Source of the DNA: Thunnus maccoyii | Taxonomy: Eukaryota; Chordata; Actinopteri; Scombriformes; Scombridae | Direction: 5' to 3' | DNA: 64,000 nucleotides | Assembly: GCF_910596095.1 (NCBI RefSeq) | Contig: NC_056539.1 | Coordinates: forward strand, 11,349,501-11,413,500 | Shown here: positions 49,262 to 59,520 of the stretch, one piece after another | Layout: every line of letters starts with the position of its first letter | How positions within the stretch are numbered: position 1 is the first letter of the stretch | The notes under the pieces: model-generated | Told to the model about the DNA's origin: nothing | The model's input: the letters and a program-made list of their open reading frames with translations, nothing else | Database searches by the model: none | Translations under genes and position numbers: made by a program

Positions 49262-49720
49262 TTTGAAGCTTGCTGTTAGGTAAAGTGAGTTTCTCTGTGG
49301 CCCGCCCGGGCCTGCCAGCCCAGAGCGCAACTTGACCCAGTGAGCAAATGGCAGGTGTGGAGCGGGTGTGATACTTCTTCTTTTTTCCGTTTTATGGCTG
49401 TTTTATCGTTTTTATGGCAACCAGCGTTAAGGCGCATTACTGCCACTTACTATGTTGGAGTGTGAACCACAGCTATCTGTCCCCTTAAACAAATACAAAA
49501 AAATAAAAATAAATTTTACCATGCTAGCCTGATTTGCAGGCAGCCTCTTGCAGGCCATAGAAAAATTCGAAAGGGCTGTATCCGGCCCGCGGGCCACTAG
49601 TTGAACAGGCCTGCTGTAAAGGGACAGGGGCATGAAGAAGACGCCAGTGGCTTACTTTCAGGAAAAAGGTCTAACAGTGGTTGGCACAGTAAAAGACTAC
49701 AGAAATTTTACCTACAAACT

Positions 49721-50554
49721 GCATTTCCACATAAGGACTACGATGCAACTGACTTGACAAATGACATAATGTTACTCAAGGTAAAACATAAAATATTGCC
49801 TTCAAAATTCTTGCAGTTAATGGCAAAAATTTTATTTTTGTTTATTTTTGGAATTTTAAATGTTTGTGATTATTTTCAAATGCTTAATTGAATACATTTT
49901 ATACATTAAAGGAAATAAATAATGCATGCCTACTTCTGAACAATAAATAATCAGATAATGTGTTAGTAACAGATAAATGTGAGTATTGGAGAAATCTGAA
50001 TTGATTTTTACCTTGATACTTTTGTTTGTTTGTTTTTATTTCTCCTTGTTCAACAAGATGAGCTCCAAGGCACATTTCAGCAACACTGTGAAACCCATTG
50101 GTCTCGCAGGTCAAGGTGACAGCTCTCTGCCAAAATCATGTATAGTCTCCGGCTGGGGCACAACAAGCAGCAAGACAGGATATATGTCTCATAGACTTAT
50201 GGAAGCCAATGTAACACTAAGTGATGAAGAGCAGTGTGTTACCGAAAACTCATACTGCTCTCAGGGAGACATTGGACCGGGTGTGGTATGTACATTTATA
50301 ACATGACATGGACAAACAAACGTTGGTCAACAATGATACTTAATTCACTGGTGTTGAGGAATCACTTCCTCCTGTATATGTACTTCCAGGGAGACTCTGG
50401 TGGTCCACTGGTCTATGAAGATGGAAAGGCATACGGGGTATTGTCCTACACCTCCAGTCCACATGGAGGTGGCCCAAAAATGTACAATTATGCCAAGATT
50501 CCTGACTATAGATACTGGATCGATTCATTCATGAAATATAATGGAAAGCTCTAA
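49721..50554 (+). pseudogene. Granzyme-like protease copy 4, 5'-truncated
   Basis: Unit spacer sequence (ending AATTTTACCTACAAACT) joins directly to the middle of exon 3 (GCATTTCCACATAAGGAC, 49,721-49,780). The promoter, exons 1-2 and the first half of exon 3 are deleted, so signal peptide, IIGG start and catalytic His are gone. Exon 4 (50,058-50,285, starting ATG where sisters have TTG) and exon 5 (50,390-50,554) remain open with good splice sites, and they keep Asp and GDSGGP. Cys in PLVCEDG is Tyr (PLVYEDG), which would break the disulfide to KSCIVSGWG. Other changes are TTSSKTGYMSH and VLSYTSSPH. It cannot encode an active protease. Confidence 0.9.
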
Positions 50555-51700
50555 TACATGTTACATTCAATTGACCAAATCCAATTTGAATTTACGGTAG
50601 ACTACTTCATTTAAATTGTATAACACTGGAGAATTTCAAAATTGATAATTAAGTTACTATTATCATTTGCTCCATAGCAATGACACTGCTAAATATGCTT
50701 TGCACAGATTTAAAAATTCAAAATATACTTAACTTCAATGTTTCTAAATCATATCAATGAAATTTTCTTTAGGCAAGTTGAATCAAAACTTTGTAAGAAG
50801 ATAAATATGATTTGGTCAGTTTATGTGACATGTTTTGGCTTTTACAAAAATGTTTTGTCAATAAAATGTAGGATATTCCAGGCAAATTCCAGGTATTGCT
50901 ACAGTTAAAACCAGACAATTAAGTGTAGACTCAATGCTGTTTTAGAGATGTCATATCTATTGATATTTAAACATAGTATGTCCTGTCTCTTAAATACAAT
51001 GTTGCATGTAAGAAATACATCAATGCTCTGTGCATCTTCTTTTAGACTAGATTAAATGAGAACAGACTCATTTTAGTTTGTTTTCTACCAAATAAACTTT
51101 TGCTCTCTCTGCATGTTCCCTCAGAATCTCTGTATGCTTTGCTTTTTGAGCATGAATTAAATTAACAAAAAAGACAACACTGCCTCCTTGTGAACAAAGT
51201 GTATTTTTGAAGTCTGAGCTGACATTCTTCTTATTATGAAGTTTGAACCCAATCAAGTCTCTGCCTGTTCTTGAAAAGACCCTCTAATTGCATTTTTAAC
51301 AGTACCTGATGATGATGATTTTGAGACTGGTTCAGCATTAAATAAGGCCACTTTGCTTTATTATTCCTCCAAATGTAGACTTTTTTAATTAATTGTATAC
51401 AACTAGGCAGCTCACTTATGTCAAATATCATTGGATATCCTTATAGCTCACCAAACTATCACATCTGGGGAAATTTCAAAATTGTAGCTTATGGAGGGAC
51501 AGGAGTGATGCTGAAATGCAGCTCAAATGTCTTTTGTTAGCTGTTTAACTTTGTCATTCATTTTCTATTTACAGATGAAAAGTCAGAGTGAATGGTTTCT
51601 TTAAATGGACATGTTTCATTGAATAAAAAAGCTGGAGTCACACTAATGTGGCTCAACACAACTCTTTCACTTGATCAATGCATTCTGAGAAGCCATCTTC
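50555..51700. other. 3' flank of protease 4
   Basis: Homologous to the 3' flanks of copies 2, 3 and 5, with indels, including a ~120-bp stretch (~51,200-51,330) not seen in the sisters. No coding capacity is supported. Confidence 0.6.
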
Positions 51701-52014
51701 AATAGCCTCGTTCCGAAACACTGTGATCCTACTGTATTGCTATGGTGCTCAAGAATGTACATTTTTAGAGGCTATTTACTAACAATGACTATTTTCTCTA
51801 TCATTTAACAAATGGTCACTGAATTCTCATCAGAAGGTGGCAGGAGACTGTGCACCTGTGTTATATTCCAGATTGGCTTAAGTTGCCACCTCATTGCTGT
51901 TAACTTTCTCCACTTGAAGTTTAGCTCTTTTTCTCCTAGTTGGGCCTTTGCAGAGCTTTAAAGTAAAGGTTTTTTTTACTCTCAGAACAGACCCACAGTC
52001 CACGTTTGGATAGC

Positions 52015-52132
52015 AAACCATCAAATAGGAACCACTGCTCGATACCCAAAAATCCACTATTAAGCCAAGATTCCTGAGCACAGACGCTGGATCGATTCAA
52101 TCATCAGCAATCAAGGAAAGTGTATAAAAGTA
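52015..52132 (+). pseudogene. Relic of granzyme-like exon 5 (copy 4b)
   Basis: CCCAAAAATCCACTATTAAGC, then CAAGATTCCTGAGCACAGACG and CTGGATCGATTCAATCATC, match the 3' end of exon 5. The translation is PKIHY, stop, AKIPEHRRWIDSI and a stop codon shortly after. The GDSGGP part is not recognisable. Downstream sequence to ~52,620 (AACATTGGAGAACTTGAAAA; GTGACATGTTTTGGCTTTTT; GGAACAGGAGTGATGCTGAA) aligns with the common 3' flank. It is much more diverged than any other copy. Confidence 0.75.
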
Positions 52133-52640
52133 ATTTGTTGGAGACAGTGTTGTTAATGCATGTAACAGTTAAATGACTAAGCCACAGCATTTTAATTTAA
52201 ATGTGTTTACTTCAGTTTCTTTGCATAACATTGGAGAACTTGAAAACTGATTATTGAGATGCAAATATCATGACTAATTCCATAAAGCAAAATTTGGACT
52301 TTTGACTTACCTTATATATTTTATTGACATACTTCATTTTGGTGCTTCCAAATGATATCAATGGCTAAATTGAAATGCATATTTGGCAGAAAAGACTAAA
52401 AGTATGTGAATGTGATTTGGGTAATTTAAGAGAGTGACATGTTTTGGCTTTTTATGATCCATCTGTTCACCTGTTATTCGAATTACAATTAAATGTCATT
52501 TTATAACTGCTCAAACTATATCTTCAGGGGAAATTTCAAAGTTGTCCTTAAGGAGGAACAGGAGTGATGCTGAAATGTCTTGTTATAGTTTACATTAATT
52601 TTATGTACATCCATGAGGTATATGAACAAAAATGGGTATG
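52133..52640. repeat. Old copy of the array 3' flank
   Basis: Collinear but diverged match to 21,340-21,590 and 27,600-27,730, continuing from the exon-5 relic. It is non-coding. Confidence 0.6.
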
Positions 52641-52685
52641 GACATTAATAAGGCATTTCATTTAAAACATGCACGTTAAGCATGC

Positions 52686-53177
52686 TTAAAGTTATAGTAC
52701 ATGACATTCAGCCACTAGATGTCCCACTATAGCACCAACATCTCAGACCAAAACAAACGTGTTTCGTTTACTCAATAAAGTTGAAAAAAAAAAAAGAAAG
52801 CCAAAACTCAGATCAAATTGTCAAACTAGGCAGCGCTGATCAAACATGGATCAAAACCTTATGACTGCATTGCCTATTTCTCGCCTCAAATGTTTTCAGA
52901 AACATATTTTAGTGTACTGTTTAGCTGTAATTTGAGAAAGTTTGTGACACGGCCGCCTTCTTGGAAATGGACGTGCAGGACACGAAGGGACTCAAATGCA
53001 CTAACATGCAAATGCGGCCAGTGTGGCCACCAAGAACAGATGCTCGGATAACAACACACACAGAAGGAGTGTGACTTCAGTCACTGCTCAGGTTGCATTA
53101 CTCGGCTACATCCTTACATAGCACATAGTTGTTTGCTGACATCCAGTGAGGCTCAATGTCATTTATTGCACCTTTAA
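52686..53177. mobile_element. Short TTAA-flanked DNA element
   Basis: TTAA edges at 52,686-52,689 and 53,174-53,177. The ends are inverted: left TTAAAGTTATAGTACATGAC, right (reverse strand) TTAAAGGTGCAATAAATGAC. About 490 bp, no coding capacity. It resembles the common fish repeats that begin TTAAAGGTGCAAT. Confidence 0.65.
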
Positions 53178-54297
53178 ATAATACAAATTAAATATGACTC
53201 TATATACAGTAAGAGGAATAAATTAGTTTTTACTGTCAGAGTTCTTGTGCTGAGGACATTTTAAGAACAGAATGTGTCTGCTTTTGGCCATTAGTGACAT
53301 TAGTCGTCTATGCCAATGTTATGTTAAAAAATTGACAAGTTTATTAAAGAAAACAGGACTTTTCTATGTCTGATGTCTTTTCACTTTGCAAGTGCCTCAA
53401 CATGTAGTTCTTCTATCAGATGCTGGCTCTACAGCTTTAATACACTGCTTTCATGTGGTTTCTCAACTACGTGCTTGATTTTGATGCTGGTGCAGCGACA
53501 AGCGGAATGATATTTTGTTATTTTCCAAACACTGAAGTTTGCTTGGCCTGTTTGTGTGGTATCAGGTGCAGGATGCATGACACACTGGTGAGGTTCATTT
53601 AAATGAGACAATACAATGCAAGTTTTGGGTATTATGGTGGAAATTGGGTCTTTGACACTGAAAATATACACAATCTCACTTCAGTGGCATCTTACTTGAG
53701 GCAAATGCGCAGCAATAATGGAATTATAATTAACATGTTAATAAACTATTTGAATTAGCTTAACACTTACCATTCAGTAGATGTGATTCAGCATCAAAAA
53801 ATAATGTTTAATGTGGTTAAATCAGTCTGCATTGATCTATAAATTAATATGAGTGATTCTTACAATATTGGTTGTCCAGAGCTGCATAATAACTTTCTGT
53901 ATGAAAAGCATCTCTTTCAGTTCATTAAATCCCTGCAGCCATCTTAAAGCAGCAGGACAGCTACTGTTTCCAAATGTCACTTTGGAGAACACTGGAGCTC
54001 CACACTAAGTCAAACAGAAATTAAATTTGTCTAATACAGCAGACATATCTACTCTTTAAATAACCTGTCCTGTGTTCTCCTTTGAGAGAAAAATCCAAAG
54101 TCAAAAGGGAGAAATGTAGATTCTAAAGTCTTTGATTTCATGATGGCATCTCCTAGATTTACTTTAATTCCATGAAACTCAGTTTTGCTATAGCTAGACT
54201 CCTTATTTCAATGCAGGAAATCAAATCTTGCATAAACCTTTTGTCTTCTATATATTCATACATTTCACTCCAAATATAATAAGGTCAGGCGCTACAT
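53178..54297. other. Non-coding, nothing recognised
   Basis: About 1.1 kb of AT-rich DNA. The minus-strand frame at 53,429-53,671 has no family resemblance. Confidence 0.5.
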
Positions 54298-54660
54298 ATC
54301 TTGGAATAACCTGCATATTGCCCAAGGAATCCTCCATGTCTTACTGACTTTCCTGAGTGTGAGTGAGGAACATTAGGGTCACAGTGGAACACTTCGTGCA
54401 GTGCTGAATGTCTTTCCTGTCTCAGCACTGGAAGGCCGAGGGTCCAGTGATTGTCCAATTAAGTACTTCCATTAGAAACTCAAAAGGAATGGTATCTAGT
54501 GATTCTAGACACAGTATATATATCACTGAATGTTCTTAATAAGTTCTTAATGATGACAGATAATCAAGGTACCATATTCTGCTGTCACACAACTAGGGCA
54601 GAGGAAGTGGTTTATGATATAAATCTATACTTCTTGTAAGTTTCAACACTAACCATGTCA
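54298..54660. repeat. Block paralogous to 7,515-8,790
   Basis: Aligns with the left flank on both sides of the 7,612-8,542 transposon. ACACTTCGTGCAGTGCTG reads through where the left copy has the TTAA element. It is non-coding. Confidence 0.75.
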
Positions 54661-55044
54661 GCACATTTCAAACAGATATGAAAAAGACCCAGAGTAAACT
54701 GGAATCAGATACTGCTTCCAAAAATAATTATTTTATTTTCAATTAATTAAAGCGAGGGAGACTTTTATCAAGAACTCACTCTACACGTCTGTCAGCTGGA
54801 CTCTATTGTGCAGTTCTATCCATTCCATATTCACTCCTATTTTAACTTGTGCCACTTAATTTTCTGTTGTGTTCACTTCATACTGCTCTAGTTCTTTTTG
54901 GTGCATTGTAAGGTGTCCTTGGGTGTTCGGTGGGGTGCGACAGCAAATAAAATGAATTATTATTATTAGTATTATTAAATAGTACCAAAAATGGAATAGC
55001 CTACACTGTCACTACACACTATCCAGTTGACTGTGTGCCCCCCT

Positions 55045-55310
55045 TTACAGTGTAACTAGGCATGGCATGCCTGTCAAGCTTTAGATCTCTCCACATACAG
55101 AGATATGCATGGGCCTATATTAAGATCAATATCTTAAGAGTTTGGGGAGTGGTGTCTTTTCTATCACCTTTCAAAAACAAAAACACAAGACCAAAAATAT
55201 AAGGAATAGATTAAACTGTGTTTATATGTAACATACACTGCAAATGTTACTATGCCCATTTATGTAAATAGCTTACTACCCACATTAGTAACCCGTATTA
55301 ATTCAAAAGG
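55045..55310. repeat. Block paralogous to 13,676-14,090
   Basis: Same order of motifs as the left copy (CTAGGCATGG, GCCTGTCAAGCTTTAGAT, TATGCATGGG, CTGCAAATGTTACTATG, AGCTTACTACCC). It is non-coding. Confidence 0.7.
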
Positions 55311-55585
55311 GACATGTCATTAGCTAAGTATATTAATATGTGGTGTTACATACCCATTCAAGGCAATAAATAATCACTGGGAACAAAGATGCTACAATGT
55401 CTGAGAGTAAGAGTTTAGAGTAACAAAAGCAGTTCTGTCGTGCTCTTTGTTTGATTTTGGTAAGTCTATACCATGGATGTATTATAAGAACTGAGGGGTG
55501 TACTATGAAGTAAGTACACCCCTGCAGAAAATGGACTGATCGTGTGCTGCCTACTTCAATCAAGAGGAACAGGTTGTTAGAATGG

Positions 55586-57003
55586 ATAGCTATGAAGAAT
55601 ATAAAAATATTATTATGGCAAAAAGCAATACTGTTGCTGAAAATAAGGCAAGAGAGGAATTCTGGCAGAAAATTGTGTAAATTTGAAAGTTAATATATTT
55701 ATTTTACTACCCAATGCACTCTCAATGCCTCCCGTTTATTTCTATCGTGAAAACTGTAGAGCTCTTAAACTTTAAACTTGATACAGCATATTTAAACGTT
55801 ATACTCAAGAACTGCATTTAGGTCTGACACTGTCCCATAATGAAGGATAAGTGAAAATAACTTTACTCTTTGGCCAAATCAAAGTGAAATGAATTTTATT
55901 GATTGAATATTATCTATGATAAATACCAATAGACTAATCAATTTTCTATTCCATTTACTGTGGTACCAGCAGTGTAAAACAGACTTGGCAGCAAATCAGG
56001 ACAAAGTATAAAAACATAACCCAAAGTGTAGCTGTTGTGCTTTCATCATTTTTTAGTATATGGATGATATGGTGTGTAAAATTTAAAGTGTTAATATTAT
56101 CTGAAGCAAACAGGAAAAAGATGACAGGAGGAAGATTGGAGAGGGGGCATCTCCACCAGACTACACAATTTCAGAGGAGCTGACCCTTTCTAACAATCAA
56201 GGTCGGCCAGTAATGGAGGGGGGAGTCCAGTCTGATCCTGGGGCTGGCAGCTCCCAGCAACAATTGCATGTTCAGGGTACGTATACATGGCTTGGTGGTA
56301 AAGTACTGAATACATATTTGTAGTGGCCATCAAGTCTGAAAAGTCTTTATCTAATTTACAGCACACACCCTTGTTGACCCCCACACAGAGTCAACTGTCA
56401 AAGCAAGTTGTCATGTGTTTTTATCAATGTCTGCCGATGTGCTGAATCCACTTAATGCAGTTCTCTTAAATCATTCTTTAGGTGGAGATCAATGATGAGG
56501 AGACACTGTCTGTGTTCTCAGGGATGGCTTTAGGGGTAAATTTATTTTTATCATGTGGACCCAATTACAACTAATGTATCGATGAAAGGCTTGTGGTAGT
56601 CTGCACATAGGCTTAACTGCCTCATATGCAACACTCCAACACTTCTCCAAGTGACTTCAACAATGCAAATGGTAAGGGTTTTACATTTTGTAGTAGTCTT
56701 ATGTCCATCTTATAAAGTGAGCTTTGCGCCATGCAAAATGAATCATGAACACAGTACAACATCAACATGACTAAAAAAGTCTATCCCAGTCATCTCTGTT
56801 GCTTGATGAATGCCTCAGTGTCCTATCAACTAAAACTATTTTTACAGGTTGCCGCAGGCAATGTGAAGTCCCTCTATAAACGGAACCTGGAGCTGGACAT
56901 TAAAAAAGAGTTGGAGATTAAAAAGCTCAAACTAGAAATTGAGCAACTGGAGTATGAGAAGGCGGTATTGCAGTGGATGGTACTTGAAAATGTTTTTGGT
57001 TAA
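55586..57003 (+). pseudogene. Harbinger Myb/SANT-like gene, most complete copy (unit 4)
   Basis: Five probable exon pieces are visible. (1) ~55,580-55,675: DSYEEYKNIIMAKSNTVAEN then KAREEFWQKIV at a GT donor, the Myb/SANT-like N-terminal motif. (2) ~55,966-56,019: KQTWQQIRTKYKNI. (3) ~56,103-56,278: EANRKKMTGG, a frame shift, then SPPDYTISEELTLSNNQGRP. (4) VEINDEETLSVFSG from ~56,482, open here although stopped in other units. (5) The coiled-coil exon 56,848-57,003. The order matches Myb/SANT-like proteins encoded by PIF/Harbinger elements. At least one frameshift means it is probably dead, but it shows what the shorter copies derive from. Confidence 0.7.
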
Positions 57004-57138
57004 GCATGATTGACATTGTATGCTTTGACTTTTTTCTCTTTTCCCAGCGAAGGCAGACATTATTAAGAAATAGGGAAACACATCCTGTGATTGGTTTATT
57101 TATTTATTTTTTGTTCTTGTTGTTACATGAAAAATTGT

Positions 57139-57655
57139 TCAGTGATGACCTGTCTGATGGCTGTACCAGCGGGGTGATCGAGGGCGATGGGGTCCACAAC
57201 GACGGGTGCCATTAATGGCTCTCTCTTTCCTTATAGTGGCAATATTGTGGAACACCGCACATGCTGATGTTATTTGGCAAGCCCGCTTGGGAGAGACCCT
57301 CAGGCCATGGAGGCAGTTGAAACAGGACTTGATGACCCTGACAGTCAACTCTATCCTGACCCTGCATTTACAGAGAGCCACATTAAAACACCTTTGTAGT
57401 GCTGTCTGTGGGTCAGGATAAGGGGTCATCAAGTATCGTGTACATGCGTATCCTCTGTCCCCCAGTAGAAGTCCTTTAAAATGTTGTGTTAATAAAAGGA
57501 GAGGAAATTACTTGATCAGTGTCACAGTTAAACAAGCAATAGAATTAACTGTGTATATTTGCCATAACTTGCTCAAACCGATGACCCGGTGATGACCGAG
57601 CCAGGCCATCTAGCATCCAGACTTGTGAACATGAATTGGTGGTCACAAGTCATCT
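57139..57655 (-). pseudogene. HARBI1-like Harbinger transposase remnant, unit 4
   Basis: The same two blocks as in unit 1 are present, with slightly different residues (FNCLHGLRVSPKRACQITSA; IATIRKERAINGTRRCG). The N-terminal third is missing. It lies tail-to-tail with the Myb-like gene. Confidence 0.8.
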
Positions 57656-59024
57656 GCAACGGCATTTTAGGTTAATTTCACAATGAAAGCACTGAGACAA
57701 AGTTACCAGTGACGGCTTTTTAAAGGGAACCCATTGTGTTTATTAATGGTGACAAAGTACTGTAACAAATTTTGTGTTTTATGTGAATATTTCTGACAAA
57801 TGTGCAAAGTCTACTGTGCAGCACTATTACACAGCCTTAGTGTAGCTGCATTATATTCGGCCTCATAAGTTGCAATATTAGCACCGTATCTCTGTTCTGA
57901 CATTATATTGTAAAGCTATTTCTTTGTTTGTGACAGTGTTAGTGTTATCACAGAGAAAATCAGCAGCTGATGTCAGGCTGCAGCTATAACGTCGTTCCTG
58001 TGGTTGCTTCCTCCTCCACACTCTGTTGTTTCTGATTCCACAGTGCGATATTCAGCCTTGTATCATGAAACTAGTTTTCTTCCAAATATGATGATATTTT
58101 AAAGTCTTTAGTAGAATGATATTTTAGTGTCTGCTTTTCCCTATTGCTAGATGGAGTGTTTTGGGTGACCCACCTTTGAGAGGGGAACTCTGGGTGCAGG
58201 CAACATGGAAGGAGGTTAAACATTATTCATTTCCATATACTACCCACACTGTAACGATACAGTGCTGGTTGAAAATCAGCAAAGTTTCCCTTTAATACAT
58301 CCATGGTCTACACTCTAGCAACTCCAGCCAATCTTGCATTTGTGTTTCCTTTGCAAAAACCTGTTGGTTATTCCTCGACTCAAATACTCAAATACTTTCT
58401 CTTTTAAAAGCAAAGCATACTGTTTGAAAATACAAACATTATAGCATAAATCTAAGCACTGTGTTGCTTGTCTGTGTATGTTTTTCTATATAAGCACTCA
58501 AACCATCCAAGGGTTATGTTAGAATGAATAAGATTTCATTAATTACAACAAGGGTAATAACATAGATTACAATTTTATTTAGAATACTGTACTATAACGC
58601 TAAGGCTAAGTAGTTCTACCCTGCAATACTCAAATAATGCTGTCTTTATATCCATACTTTAAATCATCAGTACAAACTTGAAAACACATGAATGAATAGG
58701 CAATACAACAATAGTTCAGAAAAAAAGAAAAAACAAAACAGAAAAAACAGACAAAATAGAAACAAATCCTTCCCTCATCACAACTGATTTTATTACTGTG
58801 AAGGAACAGGGGCATGAAGAGGACGCCAGTGGCTTATGTTCAGGAAAAAGGTCTAACAGTGGTTGGCACAGTAAAAGACTACAGAAATTTTACTTACTAA
58901 CTGTTGCCTGTCTCACAATTCAGGCTTCAGGATTTGGTGGGGAATCATTTTATTTCAAAACCTTAAAGACTCATCAAAATATTACTTTACCGTAATGTGC
59001 AATAATTTAAATTCAGTAATAAAA
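57656..59024. other. Unit 4 spacer
   Basis: Near-identical to the unit 1 and unit 2 spacers (23,406-24,769 and 29,648-31,009), with a small local duplication of CTCAAATA near 58,378-58,393. A long poly-T (about 59,055-59,073) just beyond it varies in length between units. No gene is supported. Confidence 0.6.
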
Positions 59025-59384
59025 ATGGAGTGTGTCAATTGATCTCTTATGAGTTTTTTTTTTTTTTTTTTTTGGCAGCTAAAAGGTCTAATTTCATGTT
59101 ACTATAAGTTTCACGAACAACACTTTCAAACCACTGCTTGTTTACGCACTGTCTTATGACATGATAACATTAGAATAATGTTTCCTTTGGGGCTGTGTGA
59201 TCTCTAAGAGAGCCATGGCACTGAGCATGAAATGCTAATAGATCTTCAGTAAATCTGCAAGGCTGTGTGTCACATCAGAGTCATCAATAAACCACACACA
59301 CCATATGTAATTTATTAAACACTGAATACAGACTTTTGACTTGTTCCTTGAAAATCTAACCTTTGTGATGAGGGCCTCCTCCTC

Positions 59385-59520
59385 AAAACCACATTGTTTG
59401 CATATGCACACTACGCAAACGCTTCCTTCTTTCTCTAATACAGCAGAGCATTTAAAGACTGAAATTGTCGGTGATGTGTGCAACTGATCTTCAGTAGCTC
59501 AAGTGGACTGTGATCTCACC
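59385..59520 (+). promoter_or_regulatory. Proximal promoter of protease 5
   Basis: ACCACA, GTTTGCATATGC and CATTTAAAG are all conserved at the same spacing to the ATG (59,521), so this copy still has the family's presumed promoter. Confidence 0.45.

Larger units (their letters stand above)
39875..49613 (-). mobile_element. Large hAT transposon carrying a nested ERV
   Basis: The left end CAGGGCTTTTCAACT and the right end AGTTGAACAGGCCTG are imperfect inverted repeats. The flanks CTATAAAG (39,867-39,874) and CTGTAAAG (49,614-49,621) are the 8-bp target duplication with one mismatch. Units 1, 2 and 4 have the uninterrupted sequence. The transposase lies on the minus strand and is split by an LTR element inserted at 41,051-~47,788. 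Without that insertion the hAT would be about 3 kb. Confidence 0.9.
31010..49720 (+). repeat. Array unit 3, expanded by four insertions
   Basis: Unit sequence runs 31,010-35,589, 36,598-36,907, 39,400-39,874 and 49,614-49,720. It is interrupted by a solo LTR, a 2.5-kb hAT, and a 9.7-kb hAT that itself carries an ERV. Target-site duplications at the first three insertion sites let the uninterrupted unit be matched to units 1, 2 and 4. Unit 3 also has an internal deletion that removes the C-terminal part of the HARBI1 fossil (around 35,050-35,100). Confidence 0.85.
49721..59024 (+). repeat. Array unit 4 (truncated protease, older inserted block, Harbinger half)
   Basis: Protease 4 and its 3' flank (to ~51,700) match units 2, 3 and 5 with more divergence. 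Next come a second, older exon-5 relic (~52,015), unique and repeat DNA, the 54.3-55.3 kb paralogous block, and then the Harbinger remnant and spacer (55,586-59,024). The last part is again close to units 1 and 2. Confidence 0.7.
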
